Origin: Saccharopolyspora_D taberi
GTDB taxonomy: Bacteria; Actinomycetota; Actinomycetes; Mycobacteriales; Pseudonocardiaceae
NCBI RefSeq assembly: GCF_039534165.1
Contig: NZ_BAAAUX010000009.1
Coordinates: 1-32,910, forward strand
Direction: 5' to 3'
DNA length: 32,910 nucleotides
Shown one piece after another: positions 7,377 through 14,320 of this stretch. Every line of letters begins with the position of its first letter. Within the stretch, counting starts at the first letter, position 1. Made by a program: the position numbers and the translations under genes. The notes below the pieces were generated by a model that was given only the letters and a program-made list of their open reading frames with translations, was not told the DNA's origin and did not search any database.

Positions 7377-8482
7377 GCCGTGTCGCCCCGGTCGCCGTCG
7401 TGGCCGTCGTCCGGGAACTGGGCCGGTGCGAGCCGGAGCCGGTTGGTTCCGGGAGTCTCGTAGGCGTCGACGAACGCGGCAGGCATCTGCTCGGTGGTGC
7501 GGTGCTCGCGCACCTCGTGCCACGGCGTGGTGTTGGTCCACTCGCGTTTACCCGGCTCGGGTGCGGTCACGAGGTGGCTGGGGACGCTGACGGTCTTCTT
7601 GTTGACTCGACGCACCCGGTACCAGTCGCCGCGGACGAGGACCCAGTCGCCCTTGGCGACGGTGTCCGGCCCCGCGGTGGACGCCTTGCCCGCGGCTTGG
7701 AGCTCGGCGTAGACGCGCTTCCAGTAGGTGATCTGCTCGTCCAGCTCGGCCGCGTCCACGAGCAGCCGCTCCCGTGCCTCGCCCTGCGGTGGGCGGGTCA
7801 CCGACCGTTCGCAGGGGTGGCCGTGCTCGTCGGTGTAGGACTCCAGAGCGCCTTCGCCGTCAAGCCGGCGCTGCACGGCGCGGCGATCGGACTCCAATTT
7901 GGCGATGCGGTTGCCGACGGTCACCGGATTGTGCCGGGCGCCCATATGCACCGCGGCGGTGTTCGAGCGGCGGGACAGCTCGGCGGCGTAGTCGGCCTGC
8001 TCGAAGGACTTGCGGAGGTTGTTGCTGGCCCTCTCGCGCCGGTTGCGGTCGGCGTTGTAGCTGTGGTGGTCGACCAGCATCGGCTGCCCGAACGGGATGT
8101 TGCGAAACACCGCGTCGGCCTTCTCACGCGTCGCCGCGGCCGCACTGGCCTGCTTGTCGGCGCGCTCGGCGAGCCGGTCGGCGCGGTCGCCCATGCGCTC
8201 GGCGAGGTCGGCTTCCTGCTGCTCGACCGTCGGCATCGTCTCGTCGATGTCGCGGGTGACCGTATAGCCCAGCTCGGTCAGGGCCTGCTCCATGATGTCG
8301 ATGTCGCCGTACTTGGGGCGGCGGTGCCGGGACGAGCGCAGCAGCCACGCGCGGGCGTACCGGGACCAGGTCCAGGAACGATTGGCCTTGATCGCGTGGT
8401 GGGCGGGGCTGTTCTTCTCGGTGCCTTCGACAGTCGTGCCGCTCTCGTAGCTGTGCCGAATCGTCAACGTGGTGCCAGACAT
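7373..8482 (-). CDS. DUF3560 domain protein (369 aa)
   Basis: The DUF3560 signature is clear: an Arg/Ala/Glu-rich helical run (about 86-125) followed by NIPFGQPMLVDHHSYNADRN (about 128-147) and RRERA. The family is common on actinobacterial plasmids and phages and has no established function; the His-rich segment and charged helices make nucleic-acid binding a reasonable guess. The C-terminal third has GDWVLVRGDWYRVRRVNKKTV, a small strand-rich module resembling an SH3/KOW-like fold. ATG at 8482 has a strong AGGAGG site. The stop overlaps the start of the PAPS-reductase-like gene by 4 bases, so the two products probably act together. Confidence 0.8.
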   Translation of the reverse strand: MSGTTLTIRHSYESGTTVEGTEKNSPAHHAIKANRSWTWSRYARAWLLRSSRHRRPKYGDIDIMEQALTELGYTVTRDIDETMPTVEQQEADLAERMGDRADRLAERADKQASAAAATREKADAVFRNIPFGQPMLVDHHSYNADRNRRERASNNLRKSFEQADYAAELSRRSNTAAVHMGARHNPVTVGNRIAKLESDRRAVQRRLDGEGALESYTDEHGHPCERSVTRPPQGEARERLLVDAAELDEQITYWKRVYAELQAAGKASTAGPDTVAKGDWVLVRGDWYRVRRVNKKTVSVPSHLVTAPEPGKREWTNTTPWHEVREHRTTEQMPAAFVDAYETPGTNRLRLAPAQFPDDGHDGDRGDTA

Positions 8483-8489
8483 GGCGATA

Positions 8490-8547
8490 TGTCCTCCTTC
8501 ACTCGGAATTGCGGTGCTGCGCAGGCGGTTTGGTCGGTCCGCTCGCG
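8490..8547 (-). promoter_or_regulatory. Repeated 5' leader hairpin, DUF3560/PAPS-reductase-like operon
   Basis: The loop TTTGGTCGGT (8529-8538, + strand) is closed by 8520-8528 / 8539-8547, with one wobble and one mismatch. CTTCACTCGGAATTGCGG (8497-8514) is the conserved segment preceding the Shine-Dalgarno AGGAGG. A terminator for the upstream gene lies just beyond, at 8559-8599. Confidence 0.7.
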
Positions 8548-8558
8548 GTCAGCGGGCA

Positions 8559-8599
8559 AGAGAAAGGCCCGGCCCTGGCTGTTGAACCGGGGCCGGGCC
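8559..8599 (-). terminator. Intrinsic terminator of the gene at 8615-8986
   Basis: The perfect 10-bp stem GGCCCGGCCC / GGGCCGGGCC (8566-8575 / 8590-8599) is followed on the minus strand by TTTCTCT (complement of 8559-8565). It starts 16 bases after the stop codon. Confidence 0.75.
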
Positions 8600-8614
8600 G
8601 GGAACTGGCGTGGA

Positions 8615-8986
8615 TCAGGCGCCGGTGACCTTGCAGCAGGTCACCGGGATTCCGTCGAGGTCGTAGCTGTCGCGACCGACGAGGAAGCCGAACTTCGACG
8701 AGGCGAGCCCGAGCGTGGTGGTGGACTCCCGGTCCAGGGTCACGACCGCTCGCCGCTTGCGGCCCGAGTCGATGCTCTTCACCACGCCACGAAGCCCCTG
8801 GAGGTACTTCGGGCTGATGTCGTCGATTACGACCTCCAGGCCCGGCTTCACTGCGGCCGCAGCCTGGTCCCGCAGCATCTGGCGGCGCGCCTTGACTGCC
8901 TCGATGACGGTGGTGAGGTCGTGCTCGTCAGCACGCTCCTGGATGAATCCGACGACGTCGGAGCTGGTGAGGACGGATGCGGACAT
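8615..8986 (-). CDS. Hypothetical protein (123 aa)
   Basis: Not recognised. ATG at 8986 follows AAGGAG (8995-9000) with 8-base spacing. The first third is helical (SDVVGFIQERADEHDLTTVIEAVKARRQMLRDQ). The rest is strand-rich: GLEVVIDDISPKYLQGLRGVVKSI, then RRAVVTLDRESTTTL and a C-terminal YDLDGIPVTCCKVTGA with adjacent cysteines. The pattern VVIDDISPKYLQGLRGVV resembles the small barrel of KOW/SH3-type RNA-binding modules, but this is only a visual impression. It has its own terminator (8559-8599), and terminator copy C lies 94 bases upstream, so it appears to be a single-gene unit. Confidence 0.75.
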   Translation of the reverse strand: MSASVLTSSDVVGFIQERADEHDLTTVIEAVKARRQMLRDQAAAAVKPGLEVVIDDISPKYLQGLRGVVKSIDSGRKRRAVVTLDRESTTTLGLASSKFGFLVGRDSYDLDGIPVTCCKVTGA

Positions 8987-9079
8987 GCCAAAAACTCCTT
9001 GCGATAAAAGAGAAAAGAGATTCCGGACCAGGTGCTTTCCTGGTCGCGCACCGTGTGGTGGTGCGGCCCCGCCGTGCCC

Positions 9080-9186
9080 GGTGGGGCGCACTCGTCCAGG
9101 CCCCGGTGCCGGGAAAAGGAGTCAAGCCGCACGCTTTTCGCGGCTTGACTCCGGCCGGCGCCGGGGCAGAGTGCGCACGCCCCACC
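9080..9186 (-). terminator. Palindromic terminator repeat, copy C with compensatory change
   Basis: Same 107-bp element as copies A, B and D. In the central stem (9118-9130 / 9140-9152) the third base pair differs: G to A at 9120 is matched by C to T at 9150, so pairing is preserved. TTTT follows the stem on the minus strand. It begins 24 bases after the stop of the gene at 9210-9704. Confidence 0.85.
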
Positions 9187-9209
9187 GCGCCAGGCGGGGG
9201 CTGCGCGCG

Positions 9210-9704
9210 TTAGTGCTGGTCGGCGCCGGTGAGTCGTTCGGTGCTGGGCCAGGACAGGCCGTACATCCGCACGTCGCCATCGCCGTAGTCGGCGCGGTGT
9301 AGGGCTTTCGCGCGGGCGGTACCGGCGTCGGCGGCGCGGACGGTGACCCAGGTGGTCAGGTCGCGATGCACCGCGACGCGCCACTGCGGCTGTGCCGGGT
9401 CATCGGCCTCGACCGCCCTTTCCGTGATGACGGCGCAGATTTCCCACAGCATCAGCTGCTCGGCGGCCTCGTCGCGGCACGCGGGCCGGGTGCAGTCGTG
9501 GCGGTGACGGCCCAGCCACCGGCGGGCCAGGTCCAGGTAGCCGAGGTCGGCGAGCAGTCCCGCCAGGCCGAGCGCTTCGGCGCAGTCCAGGCGCGCGCCG
9601 CGGCGCGCGCACTGCGGCTCGGAGACGTCGAACGCCTCCAGGAAGGCCGCCAGGGCACCGCTGAGTAGTTCGCGGCGCAGGTAGGGATCCCTGCCGTTGT
9701 GCAT
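9210..9704 (-). CDS. Hypothetical protein (164 aa)
   Basis: Not recognised. ATG at 9704 is preceded by GAAGGAGAA. The N-terminal 70 residues are helical (LRRELLSGALAAFLEAFDV, ALGLAGLLADLGYLDLARRWLGRH), followed by a HDCTRPACRDEA segment whose His and two Cys could bind a metal, and a strand-rich C terminus (WRVAVHRDLTTWVTVRAADAGTARAKAL). The latter resembles small domains in which a value is computed per residue in plasmid-borne actinomycete proteins, but no family name can be given. It is bracketed by a family leader (hairpin 9736-9766) and terminator copy C, so it forms a neat one-gene cassette. Confidence 0.75.
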   Translation of the reverse strand: MHNGRDPYLRRELLSGALAAFLEAFDVSEPQCARRGARLDCAEALGLAGLLADLGYLDLARRWLGRHRHDCTRPACRDEAAEQLMLWEICAVITERAVEADDPAQPQWRVAVHRDLTTWVTVRAADAGTARAKALHRADYGDGDVRMYGLSWPSTERLTGADQH

Positions 9705-9710
9705 GGGTTC

Positions 9711-9766
9711 TCCTTCACTCGGAATTTCGGTGGTTGCGCACCGGGTTTGGCCGGTCCCGGGTGCGC
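9711..9766 (-). promoter_or_regulatory. Repeated 5' leader hairpin, gene at 9210-9704
   Basis: The loop TTTGGCCGGT (9746-9755, one change from the consensus) is closed by a 10-bp stem with one bulged base (9736-9745 / 9756-9766). CTTCACTCGGAATTTCGG (9714-9731) is the conserved segment. The stem sequence (GCGCACCGGG) is unrelated to the stems of the other copies. Confidence 0.7.
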
Positions 9767-9854
9767 GGACGCGAGGCCCGTGCGGGCTCCGCGTGCACCG
9801 GCGCGCGGCACGTGGCCGCGGGCCGGTGAGTTCGGAGGGGCGGGAAGGAACAGG

Positions 9855-10373
9855 TCAGGGCCGAGTCGCCGCGAGGGTGGTGCGGCGGTGCCGGATGTCG
9901 ACGCGGATGATCGGTCGGCCCTGATCCCAGGCGTGGCGCATGGTCGAGGCCGTTCCACCGGAGCGGCGGGCGGGGTCATGCGCGGCGACCAGGACGTTGC
10001 CGTCGGCGACCAGGCGCGTGTTCCGCTCGTGCAGCAGCGCCACGTTGTAGCGCTGGCCGAGTGTGATCACCCGGTCGGCCCGGTGCCGGGCGGCGGCCAG
10101 CCGGTCCCGCCACTGCCACGGCCACCGGTCGTCCTGGTCGGGGAAAGGCAGGTACAGCCAGGTCGCCAGCCCAACGTCGTGGGCTGCCTCGGCCCACAGC
10201 AGGTCCACGCCCGCCGCGCCGCCGCTGAGGGCGACCTCGGTGCCGTGCTCGTCGCGTAGCCGCACGGCGATCCGGGAGAGCTCGCCGGCCAGCCACTGTT
10301 GGCTGCCGGGCGGCAGGTACTGCGGCCGGTGACCGGTGCAGGCGACGCTCCTCCAGGTGGTGGCGTGATCCAT
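9855..10373 (-). CDS. SLOG-family nucleotide-binding protein (172 aa)
   Basis: Resembles the YpsA/LOG-DprA-like (SLOG) Rossmann-fold proteins, which bind nucleotides or nucleotide-derived ligands. Key features are the N-terminal TGHRP (13-17), the glycine-rich SGGAAGVD (50-57) with LLWAEAA after it, LYLPFPDQ (73-80) and the later VADGNVLVAAHD segment. Its length fits a single SLOG domain. SLOG proteins are known sensors in nucleotide-signalling and conflict systems, but no effector neighbour is fused or adjacent here, so the ligand and role are open. ATG at 10373 has AAAGGA upstream; terminator copy D separates it from the preceding gene. Confidence 0.8.
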   Translation of the reverse strand: MDHATTWRSVACTGHRPQYLPPGSQQWLAGELSRIAVRLRDEHGTEVALSGGAAGVDLLWAEAAHDVGLATWLYLPFPDQDDRWPWQWRDRLAAARHRADRVITLGQRYNVALLHERNTRLVADGNVLVAAHDPARRSGGTASTMRHAWDQGRPIIRVDIRHRRTTLAATRP

Positions 10374-10430
10374 CGCGGTCCTTTCCCTCGGCTGCGCCCG
10401 GGAGCGCTCCGGGCGGCCCCGCCGTGTGCC

Positions 10431-10537
10431 GGTGGGGCGCACTCGTCCAGGCCCCGGCGCCGGGAAAAGGGGTCAAGCCGCACGCTTTTCGCGGCTTGAC
10501 CCCGCCCGGCGCCGGGGCAGAGTGCGCACGCCCCACC
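10431..10537 (-). terminator. Palindromic terminator repeat, copy D
   Basis: 107 bp, nearly identical to copies A and B in the core. It begins 13 bases after the stop of 10550-10990. Its left flank (GGCCCCGCCGTG) is shared with copy C, whereas A and B share a different flank. The orientation matches all other copies: the T-run follows the stem on the minus strand. Confidence 0.8.
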
Positions 10538-10549
10538 GGCCCGTGCGGG

Positions 10550-10990
10550 TTACGCCCGCTGCCGCGGTGGCCACTCGCGGACCTGGATGAGGTCGCCACG
10601 CCGCTCGACGACGGTGCCGATCGGCCATCCGGCGGCGATGTCGAGCAGTTCGTCGGCCTGGTCGTCGATGTCGGTGGGGTCTTCGCCGTCCTGGAGGAAT
10701 CCGGCGTCGCGGGCGCTGGCCCGCATCCGGTGGAGGTAGTCGTCGCGGGTCATGACCATCTCGACGACGATGGCCGTGGTGGTGGCCTTGTGGCTGCGGA
10801 GGCCGGCGAAGGCACGGCCGCAGCCGCAGCCACCGTCGGGGTTGCCGCGGTCGCGGTCGCAGACCGAGGCGAGGGTGACCAGCTCGCCGTCGCGGGCGAA
10901 GGCGAAGTCGGTGCTGCGCTGGCCCTGGGTGCGATGGGTGGCCATGAGGGCCGGAAGCAGCGGAATCTGTTGGTGGGTTCGTGTGATCAC
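10550..10990 (-). CDS. Conserved hypothetical protein with CGCGR motif (146 aa)
   Basis: Function unknown. A CDRDRGNPDGGCGCGRAF segment (about 44-61) followed by GLRSHKATTTA is reminiscent of an unnamed actinobacterial family that I recall from plasmids and genomes; Cys residues there could form a small metal site. The N-terminal part is strand-like (TDFAFARDGELVTLASVC). The C-terminal part is helical and acidic, ending in VVERRGDLIQVREWPPRQRA. The GTG at 10990 has GGAGAT at good spacing. The gene is closely followed by terminator copy D and preceded by the strong terminator at 11041-11080, so it is a stand-alone unit. Confidence 0.75.
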   Translation of the reverse strand: MITRTHQQIPLLPALMATHRTQGQRSTDFAFARDGELVTLASVCDRDRGNPDGGCGCGRAFAGLRSHKATTTAIVVEMVMTRDDYLHRMRASARDAGFLQDGEDPTDIDDQADELLDIAAGWPIGTVVERRGDLIQVREWPPRQRA

Positions 10991-11040
10991 GGTGATCTCC
11001 GGGATGCGTCATCGCGGCGCGCGCCGCGGAAGTAGGCATG

Positions 11041-11080
11041 AAAAAGCCCGGCGTCCTGGGGATGGCCAGGACGCCGGGCT
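11041..11080 (-). terminator. Intrinsic terminator of the gene at 11094-11822
   Basis: A perfect 15-bp stem (11045-11059 / 11066-11080) with a 6-nt loop is followed by TTTTT on the minus strand (complement of 11041-11045). It starts 14 bases after the stop codon. This is the clearest canonical terminator in the window. Confidence 0.9.
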
Positions 11081-11093
11081 GATGTCGAAACGA

Positions 11094-11822
11094 TCAGGCG
11101 GTCACGTACTCGCTGGACTCGCCCTGCCGGAAGAGCTGGGTGATCAGCTCCGCGGCCGCGGGGCTCGCGCTGGCAGCGTGCTCGGCGGCGAGCTCGCGCC
11201 AGTCGCTGAGAGCCCAGCCCCGTCCCGGATCGACGTCCGTATGCTCGGCGAGGATCGGCACGCCGTCGACGACGACGTGCACCTCTGTCGCCATGTCCGG
11301 GTCGCGATCGGTAATGACTTCCACCCGCGGTTCGTCCGGTCCGGGTGGGGTGGTCGTGTGGTGCTCGACGACACGCCGGTCGGGCAGGGTGATCCGGAAG
11401 AGCTCGGTTGGCCCGGAGCTGCTGGGGCGGGACCAGTCCGGCCGATGGTCGGCGACGTCGGTGATCTCCGCTCCGGCCAGGGCCTGGCCGACGGTCTCGA
11501 CGATGACTTTGGCCGCCAGCGTCCAGGTCGCCCTGTTGGCGTAGCGGAACCCGGCAAGCGGATCCGGGTCCTGCGCGTCGTGCCACAACAGCGTGCCGTC
11601 GGCGGCGTGAACGGCTTCCAGCCACACCTCGTTCTGGAAGTCGAACACGTCCCGGGCGAGATCGATCGATGCGGCTTCGGGTACTGCGGCTGTGACGATC
11701 CGGGCCACGTTGATCAGCTGCATCCGGTAGTGCTCTTCCCGTGCGGCATTGAGCCTCGCTTCAGCCCGGTCGCGGTGCCGGTCCAGCGGCTCCCCGGAGT
11801 GCAGAGGCAGGCAGTCGGTCAT
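11094..11822 (-). CDS. Hypothetical protein (242 aa)
   Basis: Not recognised. ATG at 11822 is chosen because the AAAGGAACC of the family leader precedes it; an in-frame extension would run through that leader. The N-terminal 60 residues are charged and helical (RDRAEARLNAAREEHYRMQLINVARIV). The middle is a mixed fold with DVFDFQNEVWLEAVHAADGTLLWHD and FRITLPDRRVVEHHTTT. The C terminus has VHVVVDGVPILAEHTDVDPGR and a helical end. There are no cysteines beyond one near the N terminus, no membrane segment and no catalytic signature. It is the second gene of the array after 11909-12463. Confidence 0.75.
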   Translation of the reverse strand: MTDCLPLHSGEPLDRHRDRAEARLNAAREEHYRMQLINVARIVTAAVPEAASIDLARDVFDFQNEVWLEAVHAADGTLLWHDAQDPDPLAGFRYANRATWTLAAKVIVETVGQALAGAEITDVADHRPDWSRPSSSGPTELFRITLPDRRVVEHHTTTPPGPDEPRVEVITDRDPDMATEVHVVVDGVPILAEHTDVDPGRGWALSDWRELAAEHAASASPAAAELITQLFRQGESSEYVTA

Positions 11823-11827
11823 AACGG

Positions 11828-11871
11828 TTCCTTTCACTCGGACTCGGGCGGGGTTTGGTCGGTCCCCGCCC
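11828..11871 (-). promoter_or_regulatory. Repeated 5' leader hairpin, gene at 11094-11822
   Basis: The compact member: a perfect 8-bp stem, 11846-11853 with 11864-11871, closes exactly the 10-nt loop TTTGGTCGGT (11854-11863, + strand). CTTTCACTCGGA (11831-11842) carries the Shine-Dalgarno AAAGG. It is 37 bases after the stop of the upstream gene. Confidence 0.75.
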
Positions 11872-11908
11872 GTGAACAACAAGGCGCTGCTCGCGGCAGC
11901 GCTGGATT

Positions 11909-12463
11909 TCAACCTGCGTAATCAGGTAGTCCCCATCGGCCAAGCAAGGACTCGACCGGGGCGGCGAGGTTGTAGCCGTAGACCGCCAAGGGCTGGCCGG
12001 TGTCGGTCCGCTCGGCGACGCCCCGGCCTTTCCAGTTGGCATTCGCAGGAAAGAGCCGCATGGTGATCTCGTCGGTGCTGATCCGGTACTCGCGAGCCGC
12101 GACCCGTCGCATGTGCATCGCGATGTGGTACTGGTTGATCCCCGCCATATGCCACAGCCGCCCAGGCGGCTCACCGCGCCAGAGGATCACGACGTCGCAG
12201 ACCTCCATCGGTTGAAACGCCAGCTCGATGACAGCGGTGGGCACGGCATCAGCCCGCGCAGGGAGCGTCCCGCCGCCCTTGGCGCGATAGCGGGCGTTTG
12301 CCTGGGCGGGGAAGTCCGGATCGGCACGGGTCTCGTGTTCGCTGTGCCCACTCATCCGCACCGATGCGGCCATGTCCTGGATGAGCGGATCCTGCTTGAG
12401 CTCTTCCAGGATCAGGTCCTGCATAGGCTGCTTTGCTTTGTTCCGCTTCTTCTTGCGCAGCAT
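11909..12463 (-). CDS. Hypothetical protein with basic N terminus (184 aa)
   Basis: Not recognised. ATG at 12463 has GAGGAGGG at 9-base spacing. The N terminus is strikingly basic (MLRKKKRNKAKQP), typical of nucleic-acid contact, then acidic helical (LILEELKQDPLIQDMAASV). The body includes AVIELAFQPMEVCDVVILWR, INQYHIAMHMRRVAAREYRI and MRLFPANANWKGRGVAERTD, suggesting one mixed alpha/beta domain. As the most upstream gene of the minus-strand array, its promoter probably lies in the large inverted repeat region at 12480-12652. No leader of the TTTGGTCGGT type precedes it. Confidence 0.75.
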   Translation of the reverse strand: MLRKKKRNKAKQPMQDLILEELKQDPLIQDMAASVRMSGHSEHETRADPDFPAQANARYRAKGGGTLPARADAVPTAVIELAFQPMEVCDVVILWRGEPPGRLWHMAGINQYHIAMHMRRVAAREYRISTDEITMRLFPANANWKGRGVAERTDTGQPLAVYGYNLAAPVESLLGRWGLPDYAG

Positions 12464-12775
12464 CGAGATCGACCCTCCTCGGCCGGTTGGTGTGTATCTC
12501 GGCTGATGCCGCTAGACGCGGGGCGGGCTGGAGCCGCAAGCCCGCCAGAGCGCGAAGTTCGCAGCGAGGTACGAGCGGAGAAGTTCGCGCGGGGCTTGCG
12601 GCGGAGGCGCGCCCCGCGTAGGCATCACTCAGCCGAGATGCACACCGGCCGGGGAGGGCGACCTTCCCGGAGTGCTCGTCGTTTCCGCGAGCACCCGCGA
12701 CGTTGGCGGCCGATCACCTGCGTGACCTCTGGTGCGGCACACTTGCCTCGCTTGGCGATCACGACTGGGGTGAGG
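12464..12775. other. Divergent intergenic region
   Basis: Non-coding stretch between the divergent genes at 11909-12463 and 12776-13516. It holds the large imperfect inverted repeat annotated separately (12480-12652). The remaining 120 bases towards the protease gene contain a small hairpin candidate (GTGCTCG ... CGAGCAC, about 12673-12694) and no other clear signal. Promoters for both directions must lie here, but I see no convincing -35/-10 pair. Confidence 0.6.
12480..12652. repeat. Large imperfect inverted repeat (about 170 bp)
   Basis: The left arm (12480-12543) and right arm (12592-12652) are complementary along almost their full length with small gaps. Perfect blocks include GCCGCAAGCCC (12533-12543) with GGGCTTGCGGC, ACGCGGGGCG with CGCCCCGCGT, and ATCTCGGCTGA with TCAGCCGAGAT. 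The inner 48 bases contain the direct repeat GAAGTTCGC. It could be a miniature transposable element, a structured RNA or a regulatory site for the divergent genes. Confidence 0.8.
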
Positions 12776-13516
12776 ATGAGCGAGCAGGGCGGTGCTGCGG
12801 ACTTCGGCGAGCGGCTGGGGCAGATCCTGGCCACGGCCACGACCCCGCCGTCGTGGTGGATGGTGCTGGTGATGGCCAGCGCCGGCGTGGGGCTGAGCCT
12901 GCCCGGCAGCCGGTTCCACCAAGCGAATCTGCTCGGGTTGATCGTGCATGAAGCCGGACATGCCGCCGCGGCGCTGATCACCGGTGGCCGGGTCGAGATC
13001 ATCGAGCTCACCGGCACGCGCTCGGGGGTGACCTGGACCTGGAACAGCTCCGGGTTTCCCTCGGTGATGACCTCGCTGGCCGGGTACGCCGCTCCTCCGC
13101 TGGCTGGACTCGGCGTGGCCGCGCTGCTGGCGAGTGGGAAAGCCCCGCTGGTGCTCGGGTTCGGCGTCGTACTTGCGGTGCTGGTCCTCCTCGTATCCCG
13201 GGACCTAATCACCATCGGGCTCGTGCTGGCCTTCGGCGTGACGATGGCGTTGGTGTTGTGGTTCGCCGCGCCCGCAGTCCAGGTGTGGTTCGCCTGCGCT
13301 GTGCTGGGGCTGCTGCTGACGCACTCGGCCGTGCGGGTACCGCAGCTGACCGCCGAATGGTTCCGCACCGAACCCGGCGAGCAGCCCGAGGACAACGACG
13401 CCGTCGCGCTTTACCGGGAGACCGGCGTGACACCCTACGCCTGGCTCCTGGTGTGGGCGGTGTGGATCGGTTTCTGCTGGTGGAAGGCGGCCAGCTGGCT
13501 GCTGTGGCCGATGTAG
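12776..13516 (+). CDS. M50B-type membrane metallopeptidase (246 aa)
   Basis: An integral membrane zinc protease candidate of the Peptidase_M50B group (site-2-protease-like). HEAGH (58-62) is the zinc-binding and catalytic motif, embedded in a hydrophobic segment, followed by the typical ITGGRVEIIEL strand. About six hydrophobic segments follow from the sequence (near 24-43, 50-70, 95-120, 124-145, 146-190, 215-245). SRDLITIG (about 143-150) sits where family members often have a partly conserved polar motif. It probably cleaves a membrane protein within the bilayer; no substrate such as an anti-sigma factor is adjacent. ATG at 12776 is chosen, with GGGGTGAGG upstream; GTG at 12770 is an alternative. 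Confidence 0.8.
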   Translation: MSEQGGAADFGERLGQILATATTPPSWWMVLVMASAGVGLSLPGSRFHQANLLGLIVHEAGHAAAALITGGRVEIIELTGTRSGVTWTWNSSGFPSVMTSLAGYAAPPLAGLGVAALLASGKAPLVLGFGVVLAVLVLLVSRDLITIGLVLAFGVTMALVLWFAAPAVQVWFACAVLGLLLTHSAVRVPQLTAEWFRTEPGEQPEDNDAVALYRETGVTPYAWLLVWAVWIGFCWWKAASWLLWPM

Positions 13517-13548
13517 GACCGGAGCACCGCCGCCGCCGAAAGGCGTTC

Positions 13549-14262
13549 CTACCCGACGCTGCGGTACTGCTCGGCCAGAGCGGTCCACTCATCGAGGGCG
13601 GCATGAAGCGGGTGATCATCGGAAAGAGCAGCCACCGCAGGCGTCTGCCGCAGGTCAAACGCCGCGTAGCTCATCAGGGTCATCGTCGCCGGGCTCCACG
13701 GCTCGGCGGCGACGTCGAGCAGGGACTCGTACGCCTCGTCGCTACCGAGGTCCTTGTGCTCCAGGACCGCAGCACGGGCTCGGTCGAGGGCATCCAGGTG
13801 GGTATCCAGCCAGCGCTGCTGGGCGGCGGTGCGATCCTCCTGCTGCGGCGGCACGTCTGCCAACTCGGCCGGGTCGGGTTCGCCGCGCAGCGCGGCCCGT
13901 TGGCGGCGGCGGGCGCGGATGCGATCGACGATGGCCTGGCCGCTGCCGAGGTTGAGCCGTTCGCCGACCTCCCGTCGGTTCATGAGGAGCCGTTCGGCGT
14001 GCTCCAGCACCGCAAGATCATCAACTGCCCATTCCCACCATTGCCGCACGTGCAGCACCAGCACGTCATCGACATCGGCCTGGGCGACCCAGTCCGGGAG
14101 GCCGCGGTAACGCTTGAGCGCCACCCGGATCAGCTCGCGCGGGTCGTGACCTGCGGCGATGAACTCATCGAGATAGGGGTCGCCGATTGTCCGGCGACGT
14201 TCCACGATGCGCGCGGCGGCCTCGCCGGCCTGCGCGGCGGCGACGACGGGAGGGGTCTTCAC
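13549..14262 (-). CDS. Hypothetical protein with possible helix-turn-helix (237 aa)
   Basis: Not recognised as a named family. A segment around residues 92-118 (LLMNRREVGERLNLGSGQA then IVDRIRARR) fits a helix-turn-helix and suggests DNA binding. The N-terminal half is helical with WWEWAV, and the C-terminal half contains a charged, Ala-rich stretch with two repeated hydrophobic helices. It converges with the M50B protease gene, 32 bases from its stop. The GTG at 14262 has only a weak ribosome binding site, so the exact start is uncertain. Confidence 0.65.
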   Translation of the reverse strand: MKTPPVVAAAQAGEAAARIVERRRTIGDPYLDEFIAAGHDPRELIRVALKRYRGLPDWVAQADVDDVLVLHVRQWWEWAVDDLAVLEHAERLLMNRREVGERLNLGSGQAIVDRIRARRRQRAALRGEPDPAELADVPPQQEDRTAAQQRWLDTHLDALDRARAAVLEHKDLGSDEAYESLLDVAAEPWSPATMTLMSYAAFDLRQTPAVAALSDDHPLHAALDEWTALAEQYRSVG

Positions 14263-14320
14263 GGCTTCAGTTTTACTCTGAACCCCTGACGCGGGGGCCT
14301 GGCGGTGCGCTCGAAGGGGG

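Noticed and set aside
1..10537. The 107-bp palindromes as integron attC sites between cassettes
   Set aside because: They follow genes in one orientation and a tyrosine recombinase is present, but the arms end in GGTGGGGCG/CGCCCCACC without attC core motifs (RYYYAAC/GTTRRRY). Only four of 17 genes carry one, and a T-run fits termination.
10473..11039. A minus-strand protein frame running through terminator copy D
   Set aside because: Its C terminus is just the translated palindrome, as also seen at the window start, and the residues are Arg/Pro/His-rich as in shadow frames.
1..12463. A CRISPR array or other spaced repeat system
   Set aside because: The repeats are kilobases apart with genes between them, and no cas-like gene is visible.
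12113..12775. A longer N-terminal extension of the M50B protease
   Set aside because: The frame is open upstream, but it would cross the minus-strand gene at 11909-12463 and the large inverted repeat; the family begins near the chosen ATG.
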